Shown: positions 1-11,159, counted from the first letter of the stretch. The stretch: 64,000 nucleotides of DNA from Helicoverpa zea (GCF_022581195.2 NC_061452.1:6021501-6085500), one strand, 5' to 3'. Numbers and translations: made by a program. The notes: generated from the letters alone by a model not told the origin.

Positions 1-2373
1 CATTTTGGTTTTGAAGCAAAAAAATATTTTTTAGGAATAATAAATTATTGCTATCAATTTGGTTGGGTTCCTGAACAGTGGAAAGCTCAGATAGTAATTC
101 CCCTTTTGAAGCCCGGCAAGACTGCTGATGATCCGAATGGCCTTAGACCAATTGCTTTGTCCTCAGTGTTGGCCAAGATATTGGAACATTTAATTAAAAA
201 TAGACTTGAGTGGTTGGTGGAGTCTAGGGATCTACTGCCGAGTAGTCAGTTTGGCTTTAGAAAGGGGCTTAGCACCATGGACAGTGTGGCAATTTTGGTT
301 ACTGATATCCGTACAGCCTTTTCCAAAAATGAATCCGCTGTAGCCACTTTCCTTGACATCTCTTCCGCATACGACAGCGTCCTTCTTCCAGTTCTCAGGC
401 AAAAATTGCAACAGCTGAGGATTCCGGGTAAGATGGTACAATGTATATGCGCACTCCTCATGTCTCGCTCTTTGATGCTCAGAGTGCAGGGGGAGGTATT
501 TGAGGTGAGACAGACGTGGAAGGGCCTTCCCCAAGGCTCAGTTCTAAGCCCCCTACTATACAACCTGTATACAGCAGACATTGGCTCCTGCCTTAATGCT
601 GACTGCCACCTTTTACAATACGCTGACGATCTAGTGTTGTATGTAGTTAATCCATCTATTACGGACGCTGCCTCATCTCTCTGTCTCTCCCTGGACTCTC
701 TGCACACATGGCTTTTGGACCATGGTCTCTCGTTATCCGCCCCAAAAAGCTCGGTAGTGATTTTTTCCCGAAAACGACTGATCCCTCAGGTCTCAGTTAA
801 CATTCAAGGACAAGATATTCCCATAGGTAACAAATCAAAATTTTTAGGCGTTTTCTTAGACTCAAAATTATCCGGGATTCACCACTTTAATTATTTGATC
901 AAAAGATGCGAAAGAGCAATCTCCATCCTAAAAGCTCTCGCTGGTGTCTGGTGGGGGGCCCATCCCTTCACTATGAAACTGGTCTACAATGCCTTAGTCC
1001 GCAGTATCCTGGACTATGGGTCACACTTGGTGATTCCAAGCAACAAAGGTGCCTTGGCCGGTTTAGATAGGATTCAGTCTCAATGCCTTCGAATCATCTC
1101 AGGTTGCATGAAGTCGTCGCCTATTAACGCCTTGCAGGTCGAATGCGCTGAACCTCCTTTAGCCCTGAGACGTCAGTACCTCGCTTCCCGTTTCCTATCC
1201 AGGGTTATTCCCAAGTCATCTCACCCCCTCATCCCAAAACTCAGAGAGCTTGACACTCTTTGTCACAGCTCCAAATATTGGGAACACAAAGAAATCCCCC
1301 TATTCCTAAAAGCATATCGGTTTTTTCAAAATTTAGAATCCCCCATTGCTCCACATCCCAGACTTCCTTTATTTAATTACCCTTATGAAGTACTTTGCTT
1401 CACCCCTAAAATATTCTATAACATTGGCATATCCAAAAACTCCCCATCTGCAAATTCGGCCTTTAATGCGGTTTTGGGTGAACGATGGATTGGGTTTCAA
1501 AAGTTCTTCACGGATGCTTCCAAATCAAATGGTGGCTGTACTGGAGCCGCGGTTTACTATCAGAACTCTAAAATAATTTTGAAATTCAGATGTCCGAAGG
1601 AGTCTTCAGTATTTACAGGCGAGTGTGTGGCACTATTGGAAGCTTGTCGTTTTATAGAGTCCCATGAGATTAGCTGTGGAGTTATCTTTACTGACTCCCT
1701 TAGCTGTCTCCAAGCCATATCCCAGAATCCCTTTAGAACTAAACTCCATTGTCCTATTGTCCTGGATATTAAAAAGTCCCTTTTCTCCTGCACTAGGCAA
1801 GAGAAAGAAGTACTCTTAGTCTGGATCCCTAGCCACTGCGGTATAGCGGGCAATGAATGTGCCGATGCATTGGCCAAAGATGCGTGTTCATCTGAGTCCG
1901 CTGATCTTGCACACTTCTCCCTTCAAGGGCATGACCTGCTAAACCTCCCTAAATTGAGTCTTGAGACCTCGTGGCAGGAATGGTGGAACATCTCAGGCAA
2001 AAGGAAGGGTAGCTCTTATTTCGCCATTCAACCGGTTGTAAAACCAAAACCGTGGTTTTCAAATTTCAAAAGATACCCTAAACGGGTAATTTCAGTCATG
2101 TGCAGAATTCGGTTAGGTCACTGCTGTACACCGGTCTTTCTGCGCAAAATTCGGGTGCAGGATTCATCCCTCTGCGAGTGTGGACTGGATGAAGGTACCC
2201 TGGACCATATATTTTTTGACTGTCCTATCAACTCATCCTTTGATTTATATGGTCGTCTCCAAAAACTTAAAATTCCTCTCCCGACTAACTTCCGTTCCCT
2301 CCTATCCCACTCCTGTCCAGAACTGCTCCAGATGCTGTTGATGTTCATTAATCAAAACAATATTAAATTATAA
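1..2373 (+). CDS. LINE ORF2 C-terminal part: reverse transcriptase plus RNase H (partial at window edge)
   Basis: This is the 3' part of the replication protein of a non-LTR retrotransposon. It copies element RNA into DNA at the target site. The frame is open from base 1, so the N-terminus (endonuclease) lies left of the window; reading begins in the 'PEQWK...IPLLKPGK' block typical of RT. RT motifs follow: FLDISSAYDSV (about 350-385), GLPQGSVLSPLLYN (about 522-560) and the catalytic YADD near 617-628. A second domain opens with FTDASKSNGG (about 1508), then FTDSLSCLQAI and WIPSHCGIAGNECADALAKD, which is an RNase H fold with its acidic residues. The end carries a CxC...H...C knuckle (CECGLDEGTLDHIFFDC). 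RT followed by RNase H and this knuckle suits the I/Outcast/R1-type LINE groups; the exact clade is an inference. No stop or frameshift interrupts about 790 codons, so the copy is probably young. Confidence 0.9.
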   Translation, partial: HFGFEAKKYFLGIINYCYQFGWVPEQWKAQIVIPLLKPGKTADDPNGLRPIALSSVLAKILEHLIKNRLEWLVESRDLLPSSQFGFRKGLSTMDSVAILVTDIRTAFSKNESAVATFLDISSAYDSVLLPVLRQKLQQLRIPGKMVQCICALLMSRSLMLRVQGEVFEVRQTWKGLPQGSVLSPLLYNLYTADIGSCLNADCHLLQYADDLVLYVVNPSITDAASSLCLSLDSLHTWLLDHGLSLSAPKSSVVIFSRKRLIPQVSVNIQGQDIPIGNKSKFLGVFLDSKLSGIHHFNYLIKRCERAISILKALAGVWWGAHPFTMKLVYNALVRSILDYGSHLVIPSNKGALAGLDRIQSQCLRIISGCMKSSPINALQVECAEPPLALRRQYLASRFLSRVIPKSSHPLIPKLRELDTLCHSSKYWEHKEIPLFLKAYRFFQNLESPIAPHPRLPLFNYPYEVLCFTPKIFYNIGISKNSPSANSAFNAVLGERWIGFQKFFTDASKSNGGCTGAAVYYQNSKIILKFRCPKESSVFTGECVALLEACRFIESHEISCGVIFTDSLSCLQAISQNPFRTKLHCPIVLDIKKSLFSCTRQEKEVLLVWIPSHCGIAGNECADALAKDACSSESADLAHFSLQGHDLLNLPKLSLETSWQEWWNISGKRKGSSYFAIQPVVKPKPWFSNFKRYPKRVISVMCRIRLGHCCTPVFLRKIRVQDSSLCECGLDEGTLDHIFFDCPINSSFDLYGRLQKLKIPLPTNFRSLLSHSCPELLQMLLMFINQNNIKL

Positions 2374-2821
2374 ATTGTGGCCTATATTTAGGCCACAGTT
2401 TGTATGGTTGTGGTATATATTATATGTTATGTGTTACTAACATTTTGTTGTTGTTTTTATATATGTAAATATATTTCTGTTTGTTTCAGTGCCGTCCTAC
2501 TAACACATTAAGTTACACAAGATCGGCCACAGCACCATCTTAAATCAATATATATATATTTTTAAATTTATTTTAATTAAAAGCACTTCTTGCTTCTCAT
2601 CCCACTTGTCATTGGCAGAATCGTCGAAATTGACATCGACACGGATTGCCATATACAAAAATAGAATAGAATAGAATAGAATATTACAAAGCTGAAGTTT
2701 GTTTGCTTGAACGCGCTAATCTTAGATCCGAGTTCAAAAATTGTTTCAGTGTTAGATAGCCCATTTTTAAGTCCGCCTTTGTAATTGTATGATTGCATAA
2801 AGTTAAATAAATAAATAAATT
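1..2821 (+). mobile_element. LINE 3' portion with 3' UTR and AT-rich tail
   Basis: After the ORF stop at 2373 there is about 430 bp of AT-rich sequence without a gene. It has a short inverted motif just after the stop (tggcctatatttaggcca, about 2380-2397), an (AATAG)n run near 2663-2687 and a (TAAA)n run near 2803-2821. The TAAA run is a plausible LINE tail, so the element probably ends there. The 3' boundary is inferred because the left target duplication is outside the window. Confidence 0.6.
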
Positions 2822-2913
2822 TATCGAGGAAGGCTATAGGCTACTTTTTATCCGGGTTAGTGCAGAGGTTCCCACGGGATGTGGGTGAAACCGCTGGCAG
2901 AAGCTACAAACAT
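2822..2913 (+). repeat. Old LINE 3'-end fragment of lepidopteran type
   Basis: The stretch with 'ggctataggctacttttta', 'ttcccacgggatgtgggtga' and 'aaccgctggcagaagcta' resembles the 3' end of a LINE family very common in moths and butterflies (tails ending near '...aaaccgcgggcggaagctagt'). The family is recognised from memory of the pattern only. It lies between the LINE tail and the THAP transposase gene. Confidence 0.5.
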
Positions 2914-2978
2914 TTTCCTATCAACACCGCTTACTGTTATCACTATCAACTGTTGATTGAAATTATTTCGTCACGGAA

Positions 2979-4760
2979 ATGGATCCCAGTCAAACATATA
3001 CGCCAATGAAGGAACCAAAATATTGTTTTGTACCAGCCTGCAAAAACAGTTCTAGAGATACTCAAAAAGCATTTTTTGCGGTGCCTAGCTCAGCAAAACA
3101 AGAGTGGTGCCATGCTGTGGGTATAGCATGTCCTAAACGTGTTATATATATATGCGAAGATCATCTCAATGTAAGTACCTAAACTAAAATGTTTTTTTAT
3201 AAACCTGATGCCACAACCACACCACAACAATGCATTGTTCATGTGGTGTCACAGGTTTTTGGCATGAGATTTGTCACTTGAATTTTGGATAAAAATGTGA
3301 TTAAAAATAATATAAAATAACATTGTAAATATAGATATCGAATGTTGTTTATTCTTGGATAGAAGAAACACTCGACTCAATTATAAAATATATCTCAGAA
3401 ACAATCTTATAAATTGTTTTATATACATATAATCATAATGATTTTAACTTATGATATAGGTTGTTTTCGGGGCAAATATAAATTATAATTTAACTTTTAG
3501 TTGCAGGAAGATGTGGAGAACTACCGGTATTGGATAACTATGAAAGTACGGCCAAAATTGAAGTCTCGATTACCACATTCTCTCAGGAGGACACCAATGT
3601 CAACTTTTCATCAAGAAATTATTGAACCTAGACCTAGCACATCTTCAACAGCTTCCTCCTCATTTCACTATGAAAGTCCAGTCACTACAAAAGTCAGCAA
3701 AGGAGTACAAGTAAAACCACGAACAGCGGATAGAACTACTTTTTGTGCCATTTACAAAAAGAAGACAAAAAAACCTTTGCTTCAAGAAGATGATGAGATG
3801 GAAGAAGTGTTGTTGCCTTCAACACAAGGAAGTTCTACCTCTGTTGAAATGTCAGAAGTCTCATCAGAAATCTACACTAAAACTGTAATGCAGAGCCACA
3901 GAAGCTTTATGCTTGACCTTATTAAAAAAAAAACACAAAATTATATAGGCTTACCAAAGAATTATTATTGGTTAATTAATTATTTAGAAAGTAATCTAAA
4001 TGTAAAATCTTTTGATATAATAGTAACTTTGTATAAAATTAAAAATAATACCCCATTCTACCAAATCTCAGATTTGTTTGAGGTATCATTAACCACATTA
4101 TGGAGAATATTTTTCAGAACTTTGTGTGTTCTATCCAAGTTCTTCAAACAATTGATTTATTCCCCTCAAGTATATGATGTCAAAAGAAAATTGCCAGCCT
4201 CCTTCAATACCAATAAAGAATATTCAAATGTGTTTTGCATTATTGACTGTTTTGAGATAGAAATTGAAAAACCCTCAAATCCTATTTTCCAGTCTCTATC
4301 ATGGTCTCAGTATAAAAATGCCAATACATTAAAATACTTGATAGCTACAACACCGGATGGTTTTGTCAACTTTGTATCTGCTGGTTTTGGGGGACGTATA
4401 TCTGATGCCAATATTGTAGAAAAAAGTGGTTTTTTGGATGTGCTGCCACCAAAGTGTACTGTATTGGCAGACAGAGGATTTAAACATGTTGATACTTTAC
4501 TAAGTAGAAATCAGAATAAACTACTTCGGCCACCCAGTGTTGCAAAAGATCAAAAATTGTCAAAGCGGGATGCTATCAAAAGCAAAGTCATTGCCAGTCT
4601 GCGCATCCACGTTGAGAGGGTAATAAGAAGAGTTAGGCTATATAAATTGTTGAAACCACACTCTGTAATAAATAATAAATTAATTCAACATGCAGATGAT
4701 GCTGTTATTGTGGCATGTGGGTTGATAAATCTACAAGGTTCTATTATTAAGAATGAATAA
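2979..4760 (+). CDS. THAP-domain DDE transposase (ISL2EU)
   Basis: The predicted enzyme cuts and rejoins the transposon ends. Exons are 2979-3170 and 3507-4760, joined in phase 0 across a 336-bp intron (gtaagt...ttgcag), giving 481 residues. Exon 1 holds a THAP zinc finger for DNA binding (CFVPACKNSS...WCHAVG...YICEDHL), whose end continues into exon 2 (EDVENYRYW). Residues about 80-190 are low-complexity Ser/Thr/Lys linker. The DDE_Tnp_4-like core has all three acids visible: D311 in CIIDCFE, D386 in LADRGFKH and E434 in HVERVIRRVR. A poly(A) signal overlaps the stop codon. The frame is intact, consistent with a recent or still active copy. Harbinger-like transposases are the main alternative, but the neighbouring YqaJ gene favours ISL2EU. 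Confidence 0.88.
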
Positions 4761-4795
4761 AACAAAAGACAAATACTATGTAAATTGGTTTTATT
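4756..4795. terminator. Back-to-back poly(A) signals between convergent transposon genes
   Basis: AATAAA at 4756-4761 on the + strand overlaps the transposase stop codon. TTTATT at 4790-4795 (AATAAA on the - strand) overlaps the nuclease stop codon. Only 30 bp separate the two coding ends, so each transcript should end inside or just before the other gene's 3' end. Confidence 0.65.
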
Positions 4796-6098
4796 TTGCA
4801 CTTTCTAAAACAGAATTAAAAATAAATTGTTTCCAAAATTCTTCAGCTGCACCTAATAAATATGTCACATGTTTTTCATCATAGTCAATCCAGTACTTAT
4901 GTAGGAGTTTTGTCTGTTCAAAACTAGGATCAGCAATACAAAACAGTCCTTTTAATTTTTTTGCTGCATGCATCTGTAACATTATCTGAGCTTTATATTT
5001 TTCATACAGTTCACCGTCTCTCACATAACTTTTCATTGTCTTATCACTTATGGGGCATTTTATTTCAATCACAAAGTCTTTACAAATTCCATCGGGTGAA
5101 ACCCCTATTATAGGGGATATTAAAATCAACCCTGTGTGTTGAATTGCTCCTAATTCCTGTTCTAACTCCTTGAGAACTTCTTTTTCTAAAGTTTTGCCCC
5201 TTTTAATAGCCTTTGTTTCTGGCACCTTGTAACCTCCAAGAATGCTTTGTACTAAGGCACCATTCTCGGTTTTACAGTGAATGGCTTCATAGATCCTAGA
5301 CCCTGTGACTCTCCCTTGACGCATAGAATGCCATAGTGTAGAGTTTGCCTGAGCTTTTGTAGCTTCAGCAATAGATTTAACTACATCTTCGGTAATAGTT
5401 GTTGCAGAAAATGATTTAAAATTGTCATAGCAGTGATCAGCTGCTTGGTGTATAAAATTCAGCACTAAATTAAAAACACTGAAGTCGTTCAACTGGGGCT
5501 GTTGATTTCCACAGTAATTTAAAATCAATCCCGTTGTGACTTTACGTCTCTTGCATTCTTCGGAAAACATAGCGATATTTACAGTCATGTCAACATTATC
5601 TGGAGCTCTTTTCATTTTGCCAATGTTTTTTGCTAAGATGAATTTCTGGTCACCTACAGCTCCAGCAAGTTTTGGTTTACTCCAATAACACATAGTTGAC
5701 GTAGTTGATGGTTCGTCTGACCGTTTTATGAGCCAAATTGCAAAGCATATGGCGTGTTTGCAGCCTCCTGCAGAAGCTGCACAGTCGTTGCATTGAACTG
5801 TGACAATCTTCTCAACAGATTCATCGATAACAGCTGTAACCTGATATAACTTAGATTTCACTCTATGTTCGGGTGTTACCCTGCATTTAACGGTGCATGA
5901 GTTACCTTCTCGCTTGACTTCTACATATCCTACAGCTGTGTCAACATATGCTTCACGTGATGCTAGTAATGCCTTGGCACTACGTGTTTCTGCAATATTG
6001 TAGCATTCATTTTCGTGCATATATTGCAATAGCATTAAATAGTCCACTTTCGGCAAGTTTCTGCTATCGGCCACTACAAATCCTTCCGAAACCTTCAT
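4791..6098 (-). CDS. SWIM zinc finger plus YqaJ-like nuclease (ISL2EU second protein)
   Basis: This 435-residue protein starts at a true ATG (6098). The N-terminal half has a SWIM-like zinc ligand set (VQCNDCAASAGGCKH). The C-terminal half is a YqaJ/lambda-exonuclease-like PD-(D/E)XK nuclease: the entry block WHSMRQGRVTGSRIYEAI, a glutamate in RGKTLEKEVLKELE, then the catalytic core SPDGICKDFVIEIKCP with the D and ExK residues. Its role in ISL2EU transposition is not established; end processing or replication is an inference. It runs convergent to the transposase gene and is a single exon without disruptions. Its own poly(A) signal (TTTATT on the + strand, 4790-4795) overlaps its stop codon. 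Confidence 0.85.
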   Translation of the reverse strand: MKVSEGFVVADSRNLPKVDYLMLLQYMHENECYNIAETRSAKALLASREAYVDTAVGYVEVKREGNSCTVKCRVTPEHRVKSKLYQVTAVIDESVEKIVTVQCNDCAASAGGCKHAICFAIWLIKRSDEPSTTSTMCYWSKPKLAGAVGDQKFILAKNIGKMKRAPDNVDMTVNIAMFSEECKRRKVTTGLILNYCGNQQPQLNDFSVFNLVLNFIHQAADHCYDNFKSFSATTITEDVVKSIAEATKAQANSTLWHSMRQGRVTGSRIYEAIHCKTENGALVQSILGGYKVPETKAIKRGKTLEKEVLKELEQELGAIQHTGLILISPIIGVSPDGICKDFVIEIKCPISDKTMKSYVRDGELYEKYKAQIMLQMHAAKKLKGLFCIADPSFEQTKLLHKYWIDYDEKHVTYLLGAAEEFWKQFIFNSVLESAK

Positions 6099-8029
6099 GT
6101 CGATTTAATAAAAACAGAATGAGGTAAAAATTGTGTTATGAACTCAATTGAAAACCAACACCACAAGTTTATACGCGAACCGCCAACAAGTTTGTCAAAC
6201 TGACAATGCAATTGACATCTACCATTTTTTTACGGGTCACGGCGAAGCAAAGGTTTTATCGCTATTCCACCGTATGTATGACGTCATTTGGTGCTTACGT
6301 CTTTTTAGAATACACCGAATTTCAATGCTGAAATTATGAATGAAAAGTACATATTTTCGAAAAATTGAAAAATATGGGTGCCTTATTTTTTAATTTACTT
6401 TTATGTAACGTAATAATACATGTAGGTTAAAAATATGAAATGTTGTCAATTCGAAAACTAGAGCGACATGCTCGTAAAAAATACCTTAAATGAGGGGCCA
6501 CCATTACTTGTAAAAACGACCAACTCCTTTCATTGACCCTTCTTATCGATTGCGTTCTCCTCCCTGGACAAGTGCTTCAAAACTTAAAATTTTAATTTCA
6601 TTTGTAGTTTTCCTCAATATCATCATCAGCATCCTTTTTTTAATTTAACGCACTTGATGAAGTTAGCGTAATCGCCTAAATTTCAAATGGGCAGCTCTAA
6701 TGCCAATCCATCAAATCACAAATGTCATTACGGGGAAATAAGCATTCGATTGTAGGTATCTTTTGTTTGTGCTTTGCTATTCTATTTGAGCTTATGGTTG
6801 TACTTTGAAAATAATTTATTTTCTCTGCAGTACGTTGTGTTATTGATCCTTATATTGTACGACGTCTTGATATTGGACGATTTTGGTAAGTGCTTTATTT
6901 CATAGTATAATTTCCTAGATATAATTCTGTGTACAACAAGATGTTCAAGTTCTTAGTGAAAACATAATTACAAATTGCGAAATTCTCATGTCTTACGCCT
7001 GCTGTTTAGCGATCTACAACAAGTGTGTTATTATCAAACGAAATATATAGGTACGTGTGCTTTAATTATTATCGTTATTTCGCCACATACCATTTGTTTA
7101 ACAAAAATACAGTGTAAGTAATAATTCAAAGGAACAAAGGATCAGTAATTTTTGCGGTTTACCCATAATTAATTTGCATTTCTTTTTAATTACCGAGTCA
7201 ACTCAAACATAAACCAAACCTCAAACTTAAGAACAAAGTAATAATTTCCAGTTATTGCTGAAATCATAAACATACCCCTGTCTGGAGCTGATCTACTCAA
7301 ATAAATTTCCTTATAAAAAGATCTTGGAGATTCGAATTGAATGGGCAGTTTAACTTTTTTCATTGATTTATTTATTTAAAAAAATAATTAAATACTTTTA
7401 TTATAAACAGTGTATGATATTGTGCTGAATAATTATTAAATCAATGTTTACCAACTTTCACTTCTAGTAACAGCTTCTTAGACATGGTGTATGAACACAG
7501 CTGAAAGTATGACATGAACAATTTATTCTTCCTGACCTGAGTAAATATTCTAAATTAAAGTTTCAGTCAGATGTTAACATTTGTTTCTAAATTATAATTT
7601 TGTTTTGGTCTACTAGACAAAAACAAAGAATTATTGAAAACAAAAACACATTTACGTTACATAACAATGCATATAACTTCAAAGTTTTGCATCCTCCCCA
7701 GTAATATGAGTAGAACAAAGAAACAATTATGTTTTCCTTGATGTTTAATTTTTCTAGAATTCCACAGTGATGACTGTAAATACTTATGAATTATAATATG
7801 ATAAATAAAAAATATTAATTGTTGTTTACTTTAAATACTCCAAAACTACTGAAACAATTTAAAAATTTGATCACTGGGCTGGGAAACTACGATGTCCCTG
7901 TGTTACATAGGGTATCTTTTGTCTGGTCCAGAGTAGAATAGTTCCTATTGAAACAAGTGTAGTGTAACCATGGGATGTAGCTAGTTCTTACAAAAAAAGA
8001 ATGAGTGTGAATTGATTAATAGAAACTAT
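6099..8029. other. AT-rich non-coding stretch
   Basis: No supported gene. The first 400 bp probably belong to the right end of the ISL2EU element. A 19-bp string (tgaggggccaccattactt, 6491-6509) recurs exactly at 43481-43499. The rest is AT-rich sequence with no exon-like composition that I could recognise. Confidence 0.5.
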
Positions 8030-8202
8030 CCACCTTATTATAAAACGTGGTTTAAATAAGGCTCTTATACCACCGTCCCAAACAAAATCAGTGAAGTAAA
8101 GCTATTAAGCTATGATGATGCTAACTAAGCTATGATGATGATGATGATGAAAGCTATTACTTAAGCGGATACTTCTTAAAACCATGTTTTATAATAAGGT
8201 GG
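8030..8202. mobile_element. Small MITE with about 25-bp terminal inverted repeats
   Basis: The left end (ccaccttattataaaacgtg, 8030 onward) pairs with the right end (tgttttataataaggtgg, ending 8202) as an inverted repeat of about 25 bp with one or two mismatches. The 173-bp element has no ORF and carries a short (GAT)n run near 8133-8150. The family is not recognised and no target duplication is clear. Confidence 0.7.
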
Positions 8203-8454
8203 TTCATGTTTAATTTTTTTATAGAATAATTTTAATATAGCTCTTCAAATTGTACATTCTGTTTATTTCATTATTAATAGCTTTTTATTTTATTTTGTAG
8301 TAGTCTACTATATATATGATTATTAGATAAGAGAAAGTTGTATGTGGGATCTCATTAAATGACCATTTACACTGAGTGCAGTGAAAAGGAGTCGTAAGAA
8401 ATATTTTGGTCACTTTAACTTCATGATCTTAATAAGGCAGCAAACTGGGACCTG

Positions 8455-8920
8455 CTATCATCATCCTCCTGCCCTTATCCCAATTTTATTTGGGGTCGGC
8501 GCAGCATGTTTTCTTTTTCCATACTCTTCTATCTGCCGTCATCTCACAAGTAACATTCTTTCTTACCATGTCTACTTTCACACAATCCATCCATCGTTTC
8601 TTTGGTCTTCCTCTTCCACTATATCCGTCCACGTTCATACTCATCACCTTCCTCACAACATGACTCTCATTCCTTCGCATCACATGCCCATACCACGACA
8701 GCCGGTTTCCACGCAGTTTTTCTGATACCGGCGCTACTTTCAAACTTCCTCTTATATATTCATTCCTCACTCTATCCATTCGCGTAACTCCACACATACC
8801 TCTTAACATTCTCATCTCTGCCGCATGCAATTGTCTTTCATTCGTCGCTTTTGTGGGCCAGCACTCTGATCCATACAAGACAGCAGGCCTGACCATGCTC
8901 TTGTAAATTTTCCCCTGAAA
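8455..8920 (-). mobile_element. 5'-truncated RTE LINE with perfect 13-bp target duplication
   Basis: On the - strand this is the last ~470 bp of an RTE-clade LINE. It ends in the RTE-type tail 'gaccccaaataaaattggga' followed by 'ggataagggcaggaggatga'. Both sides carry the same 13 bp (aaactgggacctg at 8442-8454 and 8921-8933), a target-site duplication that fixes the borders and the orientation. 5' truncation is usual for LINE insertion. Confidence 0.9.
8486..8896 (-). pseudogene. C-terminal remnant of RTE reverse transcriptase
   Basis: The - strand frame encodes about 136 residues typical of the RT C-terminus in RTE LINEs: LYGSECWPTKATNERQLHAAEM, RMLRGMCGVTRMDRVRNEYI, LSWYGHVMRRNES and GRGRPKKRWMDCV. 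The RT core and endonuclease are missing, so it cannot be functional. The frame itself has no stop, which fits a recent insertion. Confidence 0.88.
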
Positions 8921-8933
8921 AAACTGGGACCTG

Positions 8934-11159
8934 ATAGTGAATTCTAAAGTCCTTGTAATTTTTTGAAATCAACACTTTAGAGTGAAAACCTTGTAAGTAT
9001 AAAAATTCAATCAGTCCATCCACAATTACCTATTCTCCAGCAATCTACAAGTACCAGCATAACGAGTATGTATTTACTTCAAACAAAGGACTTTTTTTGT
9101 CATGAGAAATATTTTTCAGGCCTTGGACAATTTAGGTATTTTATACTGATTTTTATTATGCATTCATGTATATTTGGATTAGCGTAGGACCTATAAATGA
9201 TTTTATTGCTTTTCAAAAAAGTTTGAATTTACTTTATTTCATAATAGCCCTAGTATTGACCCTTGAGGGACACCTTCACCCTCCAGATTTATATTTGGCT
9301 TTTGACAAGCTTAGCTGTTTTTACTTTTTGCCCTGTTATTTAAACTAATTGCTATGTAGTTTAGTAACATATAATATGCTGCAATCTTTTTAAACATTGT
9401 CACTTACATGTCTTTGACAAAGCAGTAAAAGAAAGAAAGGCAAAATATGTTTAATGGTTTTCTAATGAGTAAAAGTATACTCCAAGGCTCTGCACCAGGC
9501 CTATTATTGTTAGTCTTTGTCTTAAGTAGCACGAAGAAATTGTTGCATAATGTTTGAATTTTGATATAAAAACACTAGGGGGCTCTTTATCGCATCTTGA
9601 TTAGAGGATTTCAAAAAATAAATGTTTTTCCGCATATTACGCCTCACAATATCACTGGCATGCGTATTAAGAAGTCGAAGGCCATCGGCGCGATAATGTT
9701 TGTGCGTGAATGCCGTTTTCGCAAATTTGCGAATTCGAATTTATTATTTAGAGTACTATATATACGGTTGAAAGTACCTTGCATGAGATAGTGTTTTTCA
9801 AACTGCTTGTTAAGCCTGACCTTCGTGGTTTAAATAATACGCAACAGGCATCGTATGGCGCCACATCGGTCCTCTCGGCTAGGCGTAAATATACGTCATG
9901 ACACACCCATTCCTAGACTAATAAGGTGCCTGTATTTTGTTGCGCCGGTATTATAATATTACCTGTTGATGTCTTCATTATAATTTGATCTTGTCTTAAA
10001 TGTTAATCATCGTTTTTAAATGCGCATGTTTAGCGTAGAGCGTAGTTTAGTTAAAGAGCATAGATAAACATAAATCGGACACACCCCCTTTGATTCTAAA
10101 GATACTGCGTGCTTTTGCTGCACCTGTGTGCTTATTGCAACCTTTTATGGTGCTACTGAGCATTATTATGCAATAATTCAATCAATTTCTGTAAAGCTTT
10201 AGAAATAAACACGCCTTTGTACCTTATTTCCAAAATATGAATCATTCGACAGAATATGTAGATAATCTGTAAATGGTTGTAGTAATGAGTGAAGATAATT
10301 CAAGCTAAAGTAATTTTCTGCGATAAATCAATGCGATTATACTGCATTCTGCGTTCTAAATAACGATAATTTTAATCCCAGAAGTTAAGTCAAATAATGA
10401 TCACGCCATCGCCAGTGAGGATAACAAATTGTTCCTATTATGAATATTTAATTATTTATTACGGTCAACACAGAAATATGGTAAAATAGATTCTATATCG
10501 AATTTATACATATTTCCTCATTGTGAAACTTTTCCAGAAGATTTCTTAAGCAGGTTTCTATGGAGAATTTTGACAATCCTTTTTGGAATCCATGCAACCT
10601 CTTTTGCAATCTGAACCTTATTGAATGGGAAGTAGAATATCTGCTGAAAGCACCTGTTAACAAAATACAGTATCTACATACCTACATACATAGAGTGTAC
10701 AGCGTACTTGTTTTTGTGATAGGTTCGTCTTGGCTAACCTAGTGCGCTACGTCGCCGATACGCGGATAAACAAGCATTGTTTTGTTTACGACATTTTGGT
10801 CACATGTGTGACTAACACCTCGACTGAGCACAATAATACAGATACAAATGTAACTGCCATGATAGTACGTCTCGTTGGCTTGTTGTTGTTGTTTACATAC
10901 CGAGATGTTTTTGCAGACACTGTTAAAAAAGAATGGGTACCTGTTTTTATACGTATGGCCTACGCTGAAATAAGTACTTTGTTTTGTATTAACTGAAGAG
11001 AATCGTTTTGTGATAAATCTACAAAGATCGTCAAGCTATGACATAACATTCCCATCAGATATTATGTGAATGGCAATCTCATTACGCTCTTCCATATTAG
11101 GCGCCTTGTCCATGACGGCAATATCCATAGTTAACTTTTTACATTGCGTGTTCTTAAAC
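8934..11159. other. AT-rich intergenic stretch without recognised features
   Basis: Open frames here are short and resemble no family I know. No tRNA-like or repeat structure was recognised. Confidence 0.5.

Larger units (their letters stand above)
2914..6490. mobile_element. ISL2EU-type DNA transposon with two convergent genes
   Basis: A THAP-DDE transposase gene (+) and a YqaJ-type nuclease gene (-) lie tail to tail, 30 bp apart. That pair of proteins is the hallmark of the ISL2EU group of eukaryotic cut-and-paste transposons. Both genes read through without stops. I could not find convincing terminal inverted repeats: the outer limits given are only the end of the neighbouring LINE fragment on the left and the start of a 19-bp motif that recurs at 43.48 kb on the right. 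Functional autonomy is therefore unproven. Confidence 0.75.

Noticed and set aside
8381..8787. Plus-strand frames with His/Ser/Pro-rich products
   Set aside because: Antisense shadow of the RTE reverse transcriptase remnant.
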